Source: Bactericera cockerelli
Taxonomy: Eukaryota; Arthropoda; Insecta; Hemiptera; Triozidae
Length of the DNA stretch: 64,000 nt
Assembly (NCBI GenBank): GCA_024516035.1
Contig: CM044957.1
Coordinates: 21,864,570-21,928,569 of the forward strand
Direction of reading: 5' to 3'
Shown: in pieces, positions 31,944 through 42,710 of the stretch
Numbering within the stretch: position 1 is the stretch's first letter
Layout of the letters: each line of letters opens with the position of its first letter
Program-made: the position numbers and the translations under genes
The notes under the pieces: model-generated
Told to the model about the DNA's origin: nothing
Seen by the model: only the letters and a program-made list of their open reading frames with translations
Databases searched by the model: none

Positions 31944-34900
31944 GGGAAGTATTTAGTACAATGGTGCTTTCTAGGACAGAAATCAACATCAGAAGACTTC
32001 TTGCTAAATGTGAATTCATGGTAGATGAGAACAATGAAGAAAACAGTTGGAGAATTGAAAAAGTAAGAACTCCTGTTGAATAAGTAGAATGGTTGTGGAA
32101 GTGATCAATGACTGGATTTTGTATGGATCACTTGCAACTGTTTGACATGAGCTCGAAAAAAATTAACAATGGAAATCCTTACAATAAACTCTTTCAATAG
32201 AGCCAGTAAAAAACACACTGCCAATTATGGACACAATACATCCTTGTGATTGTCTCACATTGTATACATGTGCCAATTTTGAGATTTTATACGAAATCAC
32301 TTGTATCTCCAAAACCACTTAACCCATTTTATTCAAATTTGTATTATTTGGTAAAATACTATTTTTTCTACGTTTTAGTTTCTGCAAAAAATTCTGTATC
32401 GGCAAGTGGTGGACCTTATTTTTTGACTTTTTTGTCCTAAATTTCGGATTATCTTAAATAGCTGAAATAGCCTCTTAAATAGCCTATGTAAAATGATAAT
32501 ATGCATATACATACAAAATTTCATCAAAATCGGATGTACCGTTCACGAGATATAAGCGTTTAAATAAAAAATTAGTGGTCAGGCGCATGGTCTCTTTCAC
32601 CTAGAACTGCTTGCACGAATTTGATTAATTTAAAATGGGACCATTTACAAAACGTCTCGCAAAATTTCATCAAAATCCGTTGAGTAGTTTCCGAGATTTG
32701 CGCGTTACAAGGAATATTTTTAACAGATCAACAGACGGACACAAAACCAAAGTTGCTCAAAAACAAAGTTGTCCAGAAATATTTTTAAAAGAAAAGCTGC
32801 GAGAGGTTCCCTAAAAACAGAGGTTAATTTGCACTTAACATGAATTTAGGTTCCGTTTAATTGCGCGAAAAATAATGTAGGGTAACACAAAAGGCTTTTT
32901 AAAAAAGCTTGATTCGAAAGTCGATTTATTTTGAACTTAGAAAAATTATAATTATTATAAAATTACAATTATTATAATGAAAACTTAAAATAGCGGGTGA
33001 GGACTGACTTGCTCCATGCAGGTAACAGAACTGTGGAGAGAATGTCAGTCGGAATTAGATCAAGTCCAAAAGCTGTGGATCAGCATTAATAATTAGGAAG
33101 TGCCTTTATTAGGAAGTCAGCAAGTATGGGGATATAACTTACATATACAGATACACACACACACACACACAAAAACGGACCATTTGATAAAAACTACTTT
33201 TTTGAAATCAGGAGAGTCTAATTCATCCAGAAATGTTATCAGCTCAATTTCGAAAATAATAATAATAATAAAAATCTTTATTTGTTTTCATGTACATTTG
33301 CATTCCCATTACATCTCCATGAAGTACTGTTGTACTTTTCGGGATATAATACTTTAAAACCGACCGAATATAATACTTTAGTTCTATAGGCAATAGAAAG
33401 TATTTATTTTGGGTGATTTCATTACTTTCCTTTCTACACTTGCGAGCAATGAAACTAGGACACTTAAAAATTCCAAATTTTAAACTCTCCGATAATTTTC
33501 TCCTGAAACATATTGATTTCATGTGAAAGGTAATTTTGTTTTCTTTTATTTTAAGAAAAAATTAGGAATTTTGGACAACTCATTTCAAAGTAACAGGGTG
33601 GAATGTAAGAAATGTCAAAAAAAGAATACATTTGGGTTTAACAAAGTCATTATAAACATTTTATTTTTTTACAAATTTATACCATTTTCAAGGTTTTCAG
33701 TAGTTTGTGTTTCCCCCCTGGCAATAATTACTGCTTCCAGTCGGTTTTTCATTGAAAAGATCAGATTTTTACCAACATCTTGAGGTAAATTGTCCCACTC
33801 CTCCCTTAGTGCCATTTTGAGCTCCCCTGTGGTCGCAGGAGACGGATTTCTAGCTCGAACTTTTCTCTTTAGCATATCCCATAAATGTTCAATCGGATTT
33901 AGATCCGGACTGTTTGCAGGCCAGACCAAAGTATCAGTTCCAACATCCTCTAGGTAACTAGTGACAATGATTGCCTTGTGCGGTCGGGCGTTGTCATGCA
34001 TGAGGACAAATTCTTCTCCATAAAATGCAGCAAAAGGTATCACCTGGTCTTCCAGCACTTCCTCTAGTACCTTTCTGCCGTCAAAATTCCCCCCACTTGT
34101 CCACAATTGATGAAAACAATGTCCGATTTAACTTCTGCTGTAATTCCACCCCAGAACATACAGGAACCACCACCAAATGCCACAGTTTCCTTGATACAGC
34201 ATTGAGCAAACGGCTCCCCAGGTCTTCGGTATACTCTTTCTCGTCTGTCATTCACATACAAGCATGCCCGGCTCTCATCCGTAAACAAAACATGGCTCCA
34301 TTGCTCATGGGTCCAATTGACATGTTGGAGTGCGAAGTCCAGGCGTGCTTGTCAGTGATGTGGGGCCAGCCTGGGCCCTATAGCAGCTCTTTTGGGGGTC
34401 AAGTTCTTCTCCTTCAGTCTTCTCCTAACTGTCCACTCGCTAACAGCTACATCCCGTGTCCTCTGCAGCTCGTGCTGGACACCAACTGCGGAAATGTAAC
34501 GATTTCTCAGAGAGGTCATCATGATGAATCGGTCATCTCGAGCTGTTATTTTGCGGGTACGACCTGATCCTGGTCTGCGATTGAAGCTATTGGTCTCCCT
34601 GTACCTCTTAAACAGTCTGCTGACTGTAGATTTGCTGATGTTGAGCTGATTAGCAACACTTCTCACTGATAAACCACTTTCAAGCAAAGCAACCACACTT
34701 GAAGCTACTTCAGGAGCTGTGTCCATTTTCACAGAACAAATGATACTGATATGATGTGAGAATTCATCATTTGAATAGCAAAAGAAAGAAAAATACTGGC
34801 CAAAATGGTTTAAAATGAAATTTTTACGTATTCAAAAAAAGGCTACCTTCTTGTTTATTTGGAGTTGTCTGTCTAAAATTGCCATAACTCGGTAAAAATA

Positions 34901-37900
34901 AAGCCGATTAGAATGAAACAAACTATGTTTGAGAGATAAAAAAAATTACTTTTCAGTAAGGTATAACATTGGGCCTAAAAAGCATGCATAGCGTCACAGC
35001 AATAGTAGAATTTAGAAGGAAACAAGTGTCCTAGTTTCATTGCTCGCAAGTGTATAAGATGAGAAAAGTAAAAAAGCTAGTTTTGACATAAATTTCTCTC
35101 TTTATTTTCAGTTTGTTGAGGGATTAGAAGACATGATTCTGACTTTGAAAAAAGAAAGTGCTGAGCAAGAAAACATTGATAACAGGTTTGTTTTATAAAT
35201 GTGTTTCTTGGTGTTATTTTATCACAATTTTAGTGAGTAGGCCAGAATTATAGGACATTTCCTTATCTTGAATATCCCAATATCTTAGTTTTGCCTATAA
35301 TTCCGCCACGGGCCGCCGCTCACATTAAAGCAGCTACTCATTTTTTCTTATAAGGCACGAGTGGACCCTGAACATCCAAGTAGAGTAATCACCTATATCA
35401 AATCTTTTACACCCTGTATATTCGTCTCTGTGGCTAAAATGGGAAAATGTTGTGAGCCACCACTGCCTTCTGCTCATGCGCTGAAGAAATGTGAGACGTA
35501 GGTTTAAAATAAATGAACGTTCAAGACTTAAGTTTAAAATAAATTCTGCCTCTGTGGCTGATCTGAGTCACTGATGTTGTTCTACGCATGCGTATCCGGA
35601 CAACCGTCACTCGATTCGGTCGAGGGTCGTTCAAGAATACGAGCCTAAGACCCGAATTATGAAACACGATTTTTTAATCTTTGTGGACACTGTCCCTTAA
35701 CTTTCGACTTGACAACAACTGTATATGTCATATCTAAGCCGGTCTCTGTAGCTTTACTGAAATATTTTTTAGAATAAAATCTTTTTTAGAAGACTTATCG
35801 GTCAGCTAATAAATATATAAGGTTTGGCTTAGATTTAGTAATCCTGTTTCATATTACGGCCCTAAAACAACTATTCTATTATTGTTATGTTCTGTGTTTT
35901 TCTCTTTTTTGTAAATTAATATTTAATAATGTATTTTTTTTCAATAGTGTAGAGATATTGTAGAATTGTAGATACCTATTGATTTTGTAACTGTCCTTAT
36001 AAGACGTAAAATCAATTCTTGAAAAAAAATGCGCAAAATATAGACGAAGCTCCACAGAGGTATTACAAAAATGTTTTTAATTCTGCCCTAGGTTTTATAA
36101 TTGAATGCATTGTTTCAAGCGATCTTTGAGAAAAAGATTTGCCGGGTGCTTAGAACCACCCTATACAGTGTACACACTAAGTTTTTGCCAAAGTGGTTAA
36201 AATACCATCATATTGAACATAATATCTGTATCTTTGTCTCATGCTTTCTATCATTTTCAGATCAAATAACGATGCCTTTGTCTCCTATGTAAAAAGAAAA
36301 GATTTCCTCAAAAGATATTTGAACACCAAAAAAGTGGTAAGTTTTTTGAGATAATTGTTCCGAGATGTCCAAAATCAGAGTCCTCAGTTTCAAGTTATAT
36401 CACTGAAAATTAGATATCTTATGCAGCCTTTTCTGGAGTTGGTGGGTGACACTTGAGTCTACTAAAAGCCCTCATTAAAAAAAAATCATCAATCGAAACT
36501 GCCGCTCAAAAGTGATGGTCATGATTTTTCTAAATATTTTAATCATAGTCAAATTCAATGGGCTAAAATGTGTGTTTATAGTTTACTGTAGGTTTTCTGG
36601 GTTATACTTCATGAACAGTTTTCAAATATTAAAACATCAGGTAGAAAGTTATTAACAAAATAGTGAAATTTTTAATTTATTTAGTAATAGGATAACATAT
36701 ACAAAGGTATTTTTCCTAAGCTAAAGCTTCTAAGAAATTTATCCAAAACATGTCACAAGATTGGTCATAATTCTGAGCCAATTTTTCATTTTAATTTGAT
36801 GTGTTACATTTATCTTTTGATGATCCCAACAATATTCTTGACCAGATATACACAAGACTGAATAACGTTTTTAAAGACCATGTTCCTCTCACTTCTATAC
36901 CCAAAATACATAAATCTCCACTATGGTACGGAACGAAAAAAGGTTGAGAACCGCTGCCCTAGTATGTAGTGTAAGATTTTCATTATTATATCCGAAGTAT
37001 TTTTTTCAACATTTTTGACCTGAAAAAGAGAATGATAGAACATGGATTGACTAATGTGTTTCAGAATCATACATCAAACAAGGTGATATCAATGCAGTCC
37101 TTACCGAAGAACAATAGTCCAGAATTGATTCAAAATGAAATCTACCAAAAAGTAACAAATCGATGTTTGGAACAAACCAGAGAGCAACTGTTTGATAGGT
37201 GAATACTTTGAATGTAACTAAATTAATTTTACCTTATGATCCTCTTGAACTGGCTTTTACATGAAAGAATTCAGGAGTTTTTCAATTGAAAGAAATGCAG
37301 TATACCCGTAAAGACAACAGTACAAAATTCTAAAGTACAATTTATATTAAGAGAAGTATATTATTTATATTAAATCATCAGAAAAGTGTTTTCCCAGAAG
37401 CTCACCGAGTAACTCTAATCATTCGCACGCTCCCGCTCTATTCTTGATCTATTCCCGATATCACCGACCTCAGTAGCTTGAACGGTAAGGCGATGGACTT
37501 GTAACCTGGAGGTCGGTGGTTCAAGTCACGGTTTCAACGTGAATTTAGTAAAGCGAGTTTGAGTAGTTGTGATATCACATAAGTGATTAACACAAATATG
37601 ATAACTCTATTCCCGATATCTTTGATGTCTCCTATTTTCACGATAACGAACTATTAGTCCTACAGAGTTCTAATTACACTGAAATTAAAGGTAAATAACT
37701 GCTCTACAACTTCATGACTTTCTCGTAGATAGAGTAGCTTAGCCAATTTTTTCCTCAAAAATCGACTAGAACTACAATTTCGAACTTTTGCGAAAATTTG
37801 TCTAATTTTAAAAATTAATGGCATATCTCAGAATTTATTTGACCTATAGAGCAGTAATTGCGCTCTATATATCTCAAGTTTATTTTTGCTGTCCAATCAA

Positions 37901-40900
37901 GCTGAAATTCTCAGGGTATCTTCTATACAATTCAGAATTTGCTTTATATTTTTGGACTACATCATGTTAAGCAAAATCGAGGTAGGATAAGAAATGGTTC
38001 AAATCTATTTCACGCAATAAAATCTGCCATTTTTGCCCAATCAAGCTGACATTTTCAGGGTATGTTCCCTACAAGCTTAGCTATCAATTAGCTTGGGTAT
38101 CAATGTACATTTTTGCCAGTGACACCATATTAAGAAACGCTGAGCTAGGCTAAGGATTGTTTCAAAATGGCTTATTTCGATAAAAGCTGCAATTTTTGAC
38201 CAATCAAGCTGAAATTTTCAGGGTATGTTTCATTCATGCTTGGCTATCAATGTACATTTTTTAATGACACCATATTAGGCAACGTTGATCTTGGCTAAGA
38301 AAACATTAATTTGTTATAGCGCTGGTAAGGAACAATTTCAGAACATACACTGAACACTATAATTTTCCTCTTTATTTTACCAAGCTTGAAATTCCATATA
38401 ATTAAAATTGTACGTAATATAGTTAATAAACTTGTGTGAACATCACAAATATCAAAAGAAATAAAAACCTCAATTTTTTTAAAACTTAAGTTCTTGACCT
38501 GTTTTTTTTTTTTTTTTTTTAGTTATTTTAAAATAAAATGGGTACTGTCTTATAAGTGAAAATCTAAAAGTGCAGTGGTCAAGAACGTAAGTATTTCGGA
38601 ATACTTTTATTGCTACATGAAACATTGACGCTTTTTGATATCAGTGCTTTTAGTCAAACCATTTTTTGACGAAAACCACATCACGAAGTATATTTTTGCG
38701 ATTTACTCGTATGAAAACACAGTGAATAAAAGGTTATTGGCTTTTTTCTCTTACCAGTACGAAGAAACACAGATGAGTTTGTGTTAAGTGAGTGACTTTT
38801 GCATTGAAAATAAAAGTATAGAAGATCCATGTCAAGTCTCTTTGCTAAGAGCGCGATTTTTACAATAAGCTTACAAAATAAAATTCACATTGATGCCATA
38901 GTTATGTCCAAATTACTCTAAAATCTAAGTAATAAAAATTGAAAATAAAATTTAATTTTTTTTCTTTTTTAAGAACAAAAGTGTCTTCTATGGAACAAAA
39001 TGATTTGGATTTGAACATAACTGATGAGCATAACGTCCAGGAGAAAATTGTAGATACAATGTTAGATATGGTGAAGAATATCAAACAGAGATCTATTGCT
39101 GCTAATCAGATTATCAAGCAAGACATAGTGGTAAGTGTGTAGATGAACTGTTCAAATTTCATTAAGCAAATGGATGTTTGTCCTTTAAAAGAAGTAATAT
39201 CAGTCCCTCCACCAACTTTTTTTTACTGCTGAAGTCTTTACTTTCATGGTTTCTAATCACATATTAATAACATTTACCTTTTCAAAAACTACATTATTTT
39301 AAGATGATTTATTTCTTCATAGGCAATTAATTCTTCAACTTCCATTAGGAAATATACTTACAATTCAAAGGGAAAAAATGAAATAATCGAATGCTACACC
39401 GTTAGTAGATCTACATTTTAAGTTAATGATATACGAGTATTCCATCTGCTAGTGAAAATGTTTTTTTTTTATATATACTAAATCTGTTAAAATCTGTGGT
39501 AGTGCGAATCAGGCGGTGCGGTGGTGCGATTTACGGAACAAGGTTTTAAAGGTTTTGTTTGCTATACAATTTTAAATATATTCTACAGGGGTCCCATTAT
39601 AAACGAGACATTCAAATATCTCGAGAAATACTGACGATAGTAAAAATCGAGGGTTTTGCTCGCGAAACCGAGGTGGCGTATTTTTTTGTGATATACGCTT
39701 AAGCTAGCAAAAAAGTAAAAGCGCCAAGGGACAGCAAGCATCTGATCCGTATCAGAGGGAACTGAAGAGGAATGTAGAGGGAGATCCCCAGAGCTTTGGT
39801 TCCGATACGAGACATTGGGTCTCGTGACAGGTTGAGCAGGAGAGGCGGCAGATGAGTCATGGTTAATTTCAATAGGTGAACTTTTGATAGGGGATTCGAT
39901 ATTTTCATTATTCTTCTTTGTAAACAAAGAAGATTTCGTGTTTCTTCAAGATCGGTAGAACCCTTTATTAATTTTGATCTCTTTTGTACCTGATGATTGT
40001 TTTGTAAACCCAGCGCCACCGGCCACCGCATCTTCCCCTTTATATTTATATGTATCCTCATTCGGAGCGAGAGGAGAGTTTCATACGCCTATCTAGAGCT
40101 CACTTACTGTAGGTTGTTCTAGTTGAAAAGATTGCAATTGCAATGAACATTAGTTATACATACTATAAACAGGAAGGCACTCTGGTCAGCACCTCTTATG
40201 TTTTTTGGACTAGTCATCTAGTGGAAGGATGGATCTGAACAAAGGCTCAGCCTCTTTTAGTATGAAAGCAGGTGCAGAAAACCCCTGATGTACCTTTGTA
40301 TTTGTACTAAATGTACACCTGTGGCCCGAGTTATGAAACAGGCTTTTTGGAGTTCCACAAAAGAAGCCCCAATTATTCACACCAACCTCAATTGGATCTA
40401 TTGTTACCAATTATTCCGGCAAATTACAGAAGAAATTTCAAACAATTACAGCGCCTATATCCCACTAGAGGGCGTGTCAGGCTTAAGTTTCTCTGATGAC
40501 CCCTTCAAGTTTATTTCAAGGTCATCTTTGGAATTTTAAATGGCGCTCTCTATTTTTATGACATTTTTGAAATCTAAACAAAATTTTAAGTTCAATAAAA
40601 TTCTTAATTGTAATTTTTGTCCCGCTCAGTTTCACACACTTTAGGGATTGAGAGATTTTTTTTTAATCTGAGACCATGAGTGCGGCATATCAAATCAGTC
40701 TAATTTTAGGTGCTGAACACGATAGCAGTATTAGTTTTTCCTAACTTTTTGGGTCTCAAGTATAGGGGACCCAAAAAGTTAAGTAACATGAAAAACCAAT
40801 ACAACTATCGTGTTCAGAACCTAAAATTAGACTGATTTAATATGCCGCACTCAAAGTCTTAGATGAAAAAAATATCAAACTCCCAAAGAGACGTGTGTGA

Positions 40901-42710
40901 CAAATATTACAAGCTCGTAGGGTTTTTTCTTCCATTTCAGTAAAGGATCGAGCCCATGATTTCTTACGTCATAATGTACAAAAATTTCAACCCCAGGTAT
41001 GATGCGGAATGGTCTAGATTCTAGACCACTCTAGAAACTCAGAAAAGCATAGTCTGCCTGGCTGCAGCTGAGGCGTTAACTCGTGGCGGGCGTATGAAAA
41101 ACGAAATGGGCCCAATTTCTACGTCATCAAACTTCTCCTACGTCATAAAGTACTTTATATTTTTTGTTTATAAATAAAACACTTCTTCTAGAACACTGAG
41201 TTCCTGGAAGTTTTGGGCCCCAAAGATGGTAAAAAGCTACATGAAGCTGGCCGCGCTACTTTGAGAAAAAAATTCGGCCAGCGTTAAGTTGATCAAACAA
41301 ATATTATTTTGACCTTTTTATCAAAGTGGGATAATTCATGAAAATGGGACGAAGCATTCGAAAGTTAGAGAGAGAGAGAGTCTAGAGAAGATTAGACAGG
41401 TGAATACATTGTTCCTTCTATTTTTGTGGGAGTCATAGAAATTCCAATTCACTAGTTAAAACCCACCTAATGTGTCCCATTTATTCTGTTTTTCCAGTCA
41501 GCTGAAAAGTCAAGTCGCATGGCGGATGTGAATCAGAGCCAAATGAAAGTCAACAATGATACCTTGAGTATTTATAACAAAGGCGCTTACAAGTGCTGGC
41601 TTTGGGTTATGCTCGCTTTTGTTTTTATTATATTCTTCTGTAAGTATGGGTGTTGGAGTTAGCATAACCTAAATTAGTATTCTTTAGCTATTTTTTAGTA
41701 TTCTTGTACTAGTATTAGTATTCTTGAACGTCACTCAAACAAATCGAGTTATGGTTTTTCGGATACGCATGCGCAGAATAATATCCGGAAGTTTTTTTTT
41801 CATTTCATTACTATCCACCGTTCGAACGGTGGATTTCGCGGTGTATCTGCGGAAATTTGGCCTCCTCTACAATGCGCCTCCATGCAATGCGGTCCTGAAC
41901 CTGGTTCCCCCATCCAGTCACTTGCATTGTCCTCAAATCACCCATCACCTGGTCTTGCCATCTCAGTCTTGGTCTTCCCCTTTTCCTTGAAGCATAGATC
42001 TTGGCATTGAGTACTTTCTTTGGCATTCTGGCGTCTTCCATCCTCTGAACGTGCCCAAACCAACGGAGTCTCTGGGCTTTCATGAACTTCACTATATCTT
42101 CACTCCCGGTTGTTGCGGATGTGCCATTCAGCCTCATTGATTCTAATTGCTCCATATATTCTTCTGATTATTTTCCTCTCACATCTTCTTGGTTTTTCTT
42201 CCGATAAATTCCGAGTAAAACTTCCGAAGTTGGTTCGAGAAAAAAATGGTTTCGACCTCTTTAATATTATTTGTTCTAACTTTTCATATTTTTTTGTGCC
42301 ATCTTATAAAGTGTGTGTAATGGCCATGAATTCCAAAAAAAACTTGCATATTTTATTGTGTAAAAAAAAATGTTTGATTTTTTTCCAACTCTAGGGTAGT
42401 CCAGAGAACACTTGATACCTAGCACGCGAGGTCCCCATTCTAGGTGCACCTAGGCTATTTGCCCTTAAAGCTAGGGGAGTGTCACTCCGTTAGAAAAGTG
42501 CGAAAACCTTTTGATATAAGTTGACCTCCTAAAATGGTACATAAAGCATGTGGTTAATGTAATTACATTTTTTTTTTTTTTTTCGCCCCCTAAAGTGATG
42601 AGAATGCCAATTAAACAATGTTTTTTCGGTTGTATCAACTTGTTTGTTGCTCCATTCTTGTTTCAGATATGATCATGTTTATAAAAATATTCAAGAAAAA
42701 AAGTTCATGA
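31944..42710 (+). CDS. Use1: Use1 vesicle-transport SNARE, complete coding sequence in seven exons
   Basis: Use1 is a tail-anchored ER SNARE acting with Sec20, syntaxin 18 and Sec22 in Golgi-to-ER retrograde traffic. Coding exons are 31961-32062, 35112-35185, 36261-36336, 37065-37198, 38974-39130, 41498-41639 and 42667-42710. Phases are 0,2,0,2,0,1, all matching, giving 242 residues against about 259 in human USE1. The N-terminus ([20 protein letters not shown], then [16 protein letters not shown]) matches the family's conserved opening. The SNARE helix is in exons 5-6 ([20 protein letters not shown] through [12 protein letters not shown]). The membrane anchor runs from about residue 214 ([15 protein letters not shown]) into [22 protein letters not shown] acceptor before 31944 suggests an upstream untranslated exon. 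The gene is divergent from dNK and convergent with stan. Confidence 0.92.
31961..32062 (+). CDS. Use1: Use1 exon 1
   Basis: ATG at 31961 opens [20 protein letters not shown]. The exon ends GAAAAA|GTAAGAAC in phase 0. A 17-nt leader precedes the ATG after a CAG acceptor. Confidence 0.92.
32063..33436 (+). other. Use1 intron 1, part before the Tc1 element
   Basis: Contains an interspersed repeat from about 32217. Its AATTATGGACACAATA and TCACATTGTATACA parts recur at 46200-46262 and, inverted, at 55200-55270; its far end, CAGACGGACACAAAACC (32732), resembles 53065-53090. An (AC)n microsatellite lies at 33150-33172. No exon is seen. Confidence 0.5.
33437..35052 (-). mobile_element. Tc1-like DNA transposon, DD34E, inactivated
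   Basis: Terminal inverted repeats CACTTGCGAGCAATGAAACT (left) and its complement (right) bound a 1616-bp element flanked by TA on both sides (33435-33436 and 35053-35054). It contains one transposase reading frame on the minus strand, now broken. It sits in Use1 intron 1, antisense. Confidence 0.93.
33669..34732 (-). pseudogene. Tc1-like transposase, one stop and one frameshift
   Basis: The N-terminal helix-turn-helix and homeodomain-like regions ([20 protein letters not shown], then [12 protein letters not shown]) run from 34732. A TGA at 34352-34354 interrupts the frame right after GPRLAPHH, probably a C-to-T change in a CpG of an Arg codon. The same frame resumes to [10 protein letters not shown], the first catalytic Asp, and continues to about 34064. 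A frameshift in 34064-34106 then moves the rest: [12 protein letters not shown] (second Asp) and [13 protein letters not shown] (Glu), 34 residues apart. The usual length (about 340 residues) is otherwise preserved. Confidence 0.92.
35112..35185 (+). CDS. Use1: Use1 exon 2
   Basis: Acceptor TTTTCAG, donor AACAG|GTTTGTT. It encodes [20 protein letters not shown] and ends in phase 2. It lies only 60 bp beyond the Tc1 element. Confidence 0.9.
35186..36260. other. Use1 intron 2
   Basis: 35300-35384 is a minus-strand tail of SINE family A. 36050-36092 is a copy of the short hairpin repeat at 4008. The rest shows no gene. Confidence 0.5.
36261..36336 (+). CDS. Use1: Use1 exon 3
   Basis: Acceptor CATTTTCAG, donor AAAGTG|GTAAGT. 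It encodes [20 protein letters not shown] with NTKKV, like the family's Y..KV.FLK segment. Confidence 0.88.
36337..37064. other. Use1 intron 3
   Basis: AT-rich sequence in which I recognise no gene or repeat. Confidence 0.4.
37065..37198 (+). CDS. Use1: Use1 exon 4
   Basis: Acceptor GTTTCAG, donor GATAG|GTGAAT. It encodes [20 protein letters not shown] and [18 protein letters not shown]. Phase 2 matches exon 5. Confidence 0.88.
37463..37610 (+). repeat. tRNA-derived SINE, family B
   Basis: The head CCGACCTCAGTAGCTTGAAC and a B-box-like GGTGGTTCAAGTC are followed by the body AAAGCGAGTTTGAGTAGTTG. A close copy is at 52541-52690. Confidence 0.8.
37880..38300 (+). repeat. three tandem copies of a ~145-163-bp unit
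   Basis: CCAATCAAGCTGAAATTCTC (37893), CCAATCAAGCTGACATTTTC (38037) and CCAATCAAGCTGAAATTTTC (38200) start three similar units that share AGGGTAT, CTATCAAT, ATGACACCATATTA-like segments. One more unit follows a SINE at 62941-63040. Confidence 0.75.
38301..38973. other. Use1 intron 4, right part
   Basis: Contains a poly(T) run at 38503-38520. No exon or recognisable element. Confidence 0.4.
38974..39130 (+). CDS. Use1: Use1 exon 5 (start of SNARE helix)
   Basis: Acceptor TTTTTTAAG, donor ATAGTG|GTAAGTG. It encodes [20 protein letters not shown] then [20 protein letters not shown], the N-terminal half of the SNARE motif with hydrophobic heptads; the Asp of IKQD may be the central-layer residue. 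Confidence 0.92.
39131..41497. other. Use1 intron 5
   Basis: A minus-strand frame at 39583-39927 encodes a Ser/Pro-rich stretch ([20 protein letters not shown]). It may be a LINE ORF1 scrap but I cannot identify it. A palindrome lies at 40650-40880. The remainder is unassigned. Confidence 0.4.
40650..40880. repeat. inverted repeat pair
   Basis: 40678-40760 and 40762-40860 are complementary: GAGTGCGGCATATCAAATCA versus TGATTTAATATGCCGCACTC, and CTTTTTGGGTCTCAAGTATA versus TATAGGGGACCCAAAAAGTT. The left half also matches 4290-4370, and GGGACCCAAAAAGTT recurs at 53454. Confidence 0.75.
41498..41639 (+). CDS. Use1: Use1 exon 6 (SNARE C-half and membrane anchor)
   Basis: Acceptor TTTTTCCAG. It encodes [20 protein letters not shown] and the start of the anchor, [16 protein letters not shown] place the donor at TTCTTCT|GTAAGTATG because exon 7 then restores the family's C-terminus. 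Without splicing the frame would end at a TAG after CKYGCWS. Confidence 0.9.
41811..42185 (-). pseudogene. LINE C-terminal fragment in Use1 intron 6
   Basis: The minus-strand frame reads [40 protein letters not shown] and [12 protein letters not shown]. This is the strongly conserved C-terminal signature of many insect LINE polyproteins ([10 protein letters not shown] followed by GRP..RW.D). The reverse transcriptase core is not present. Confidence 0.85.
42667..42710 (+). CDS. Use1: Use1 exon 7 (C-terminus)
   Basis: Acceptor CTTGTTTCAG. It completes the split Tyr codon and encodes [13 protein letters not shown] then TGA. The result, a hydrophobic anchor with a short basic tail, resembles the C-terminus of known Use1 proteins. 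Confidence 0.88.

Noticed and set aside
39583..40061. A host gene in Use1 intron 5
   Set aside because: Ser/Pro-rich frames are short, frameshifted against each other, and lack recognisable domains or splice sites.
41640..41663. Use1 ending in CKYGCWS
   Set aside because: A GTAAGTATG donor and a phase-matched exon at 42667 give the family's usual anchor end instead.
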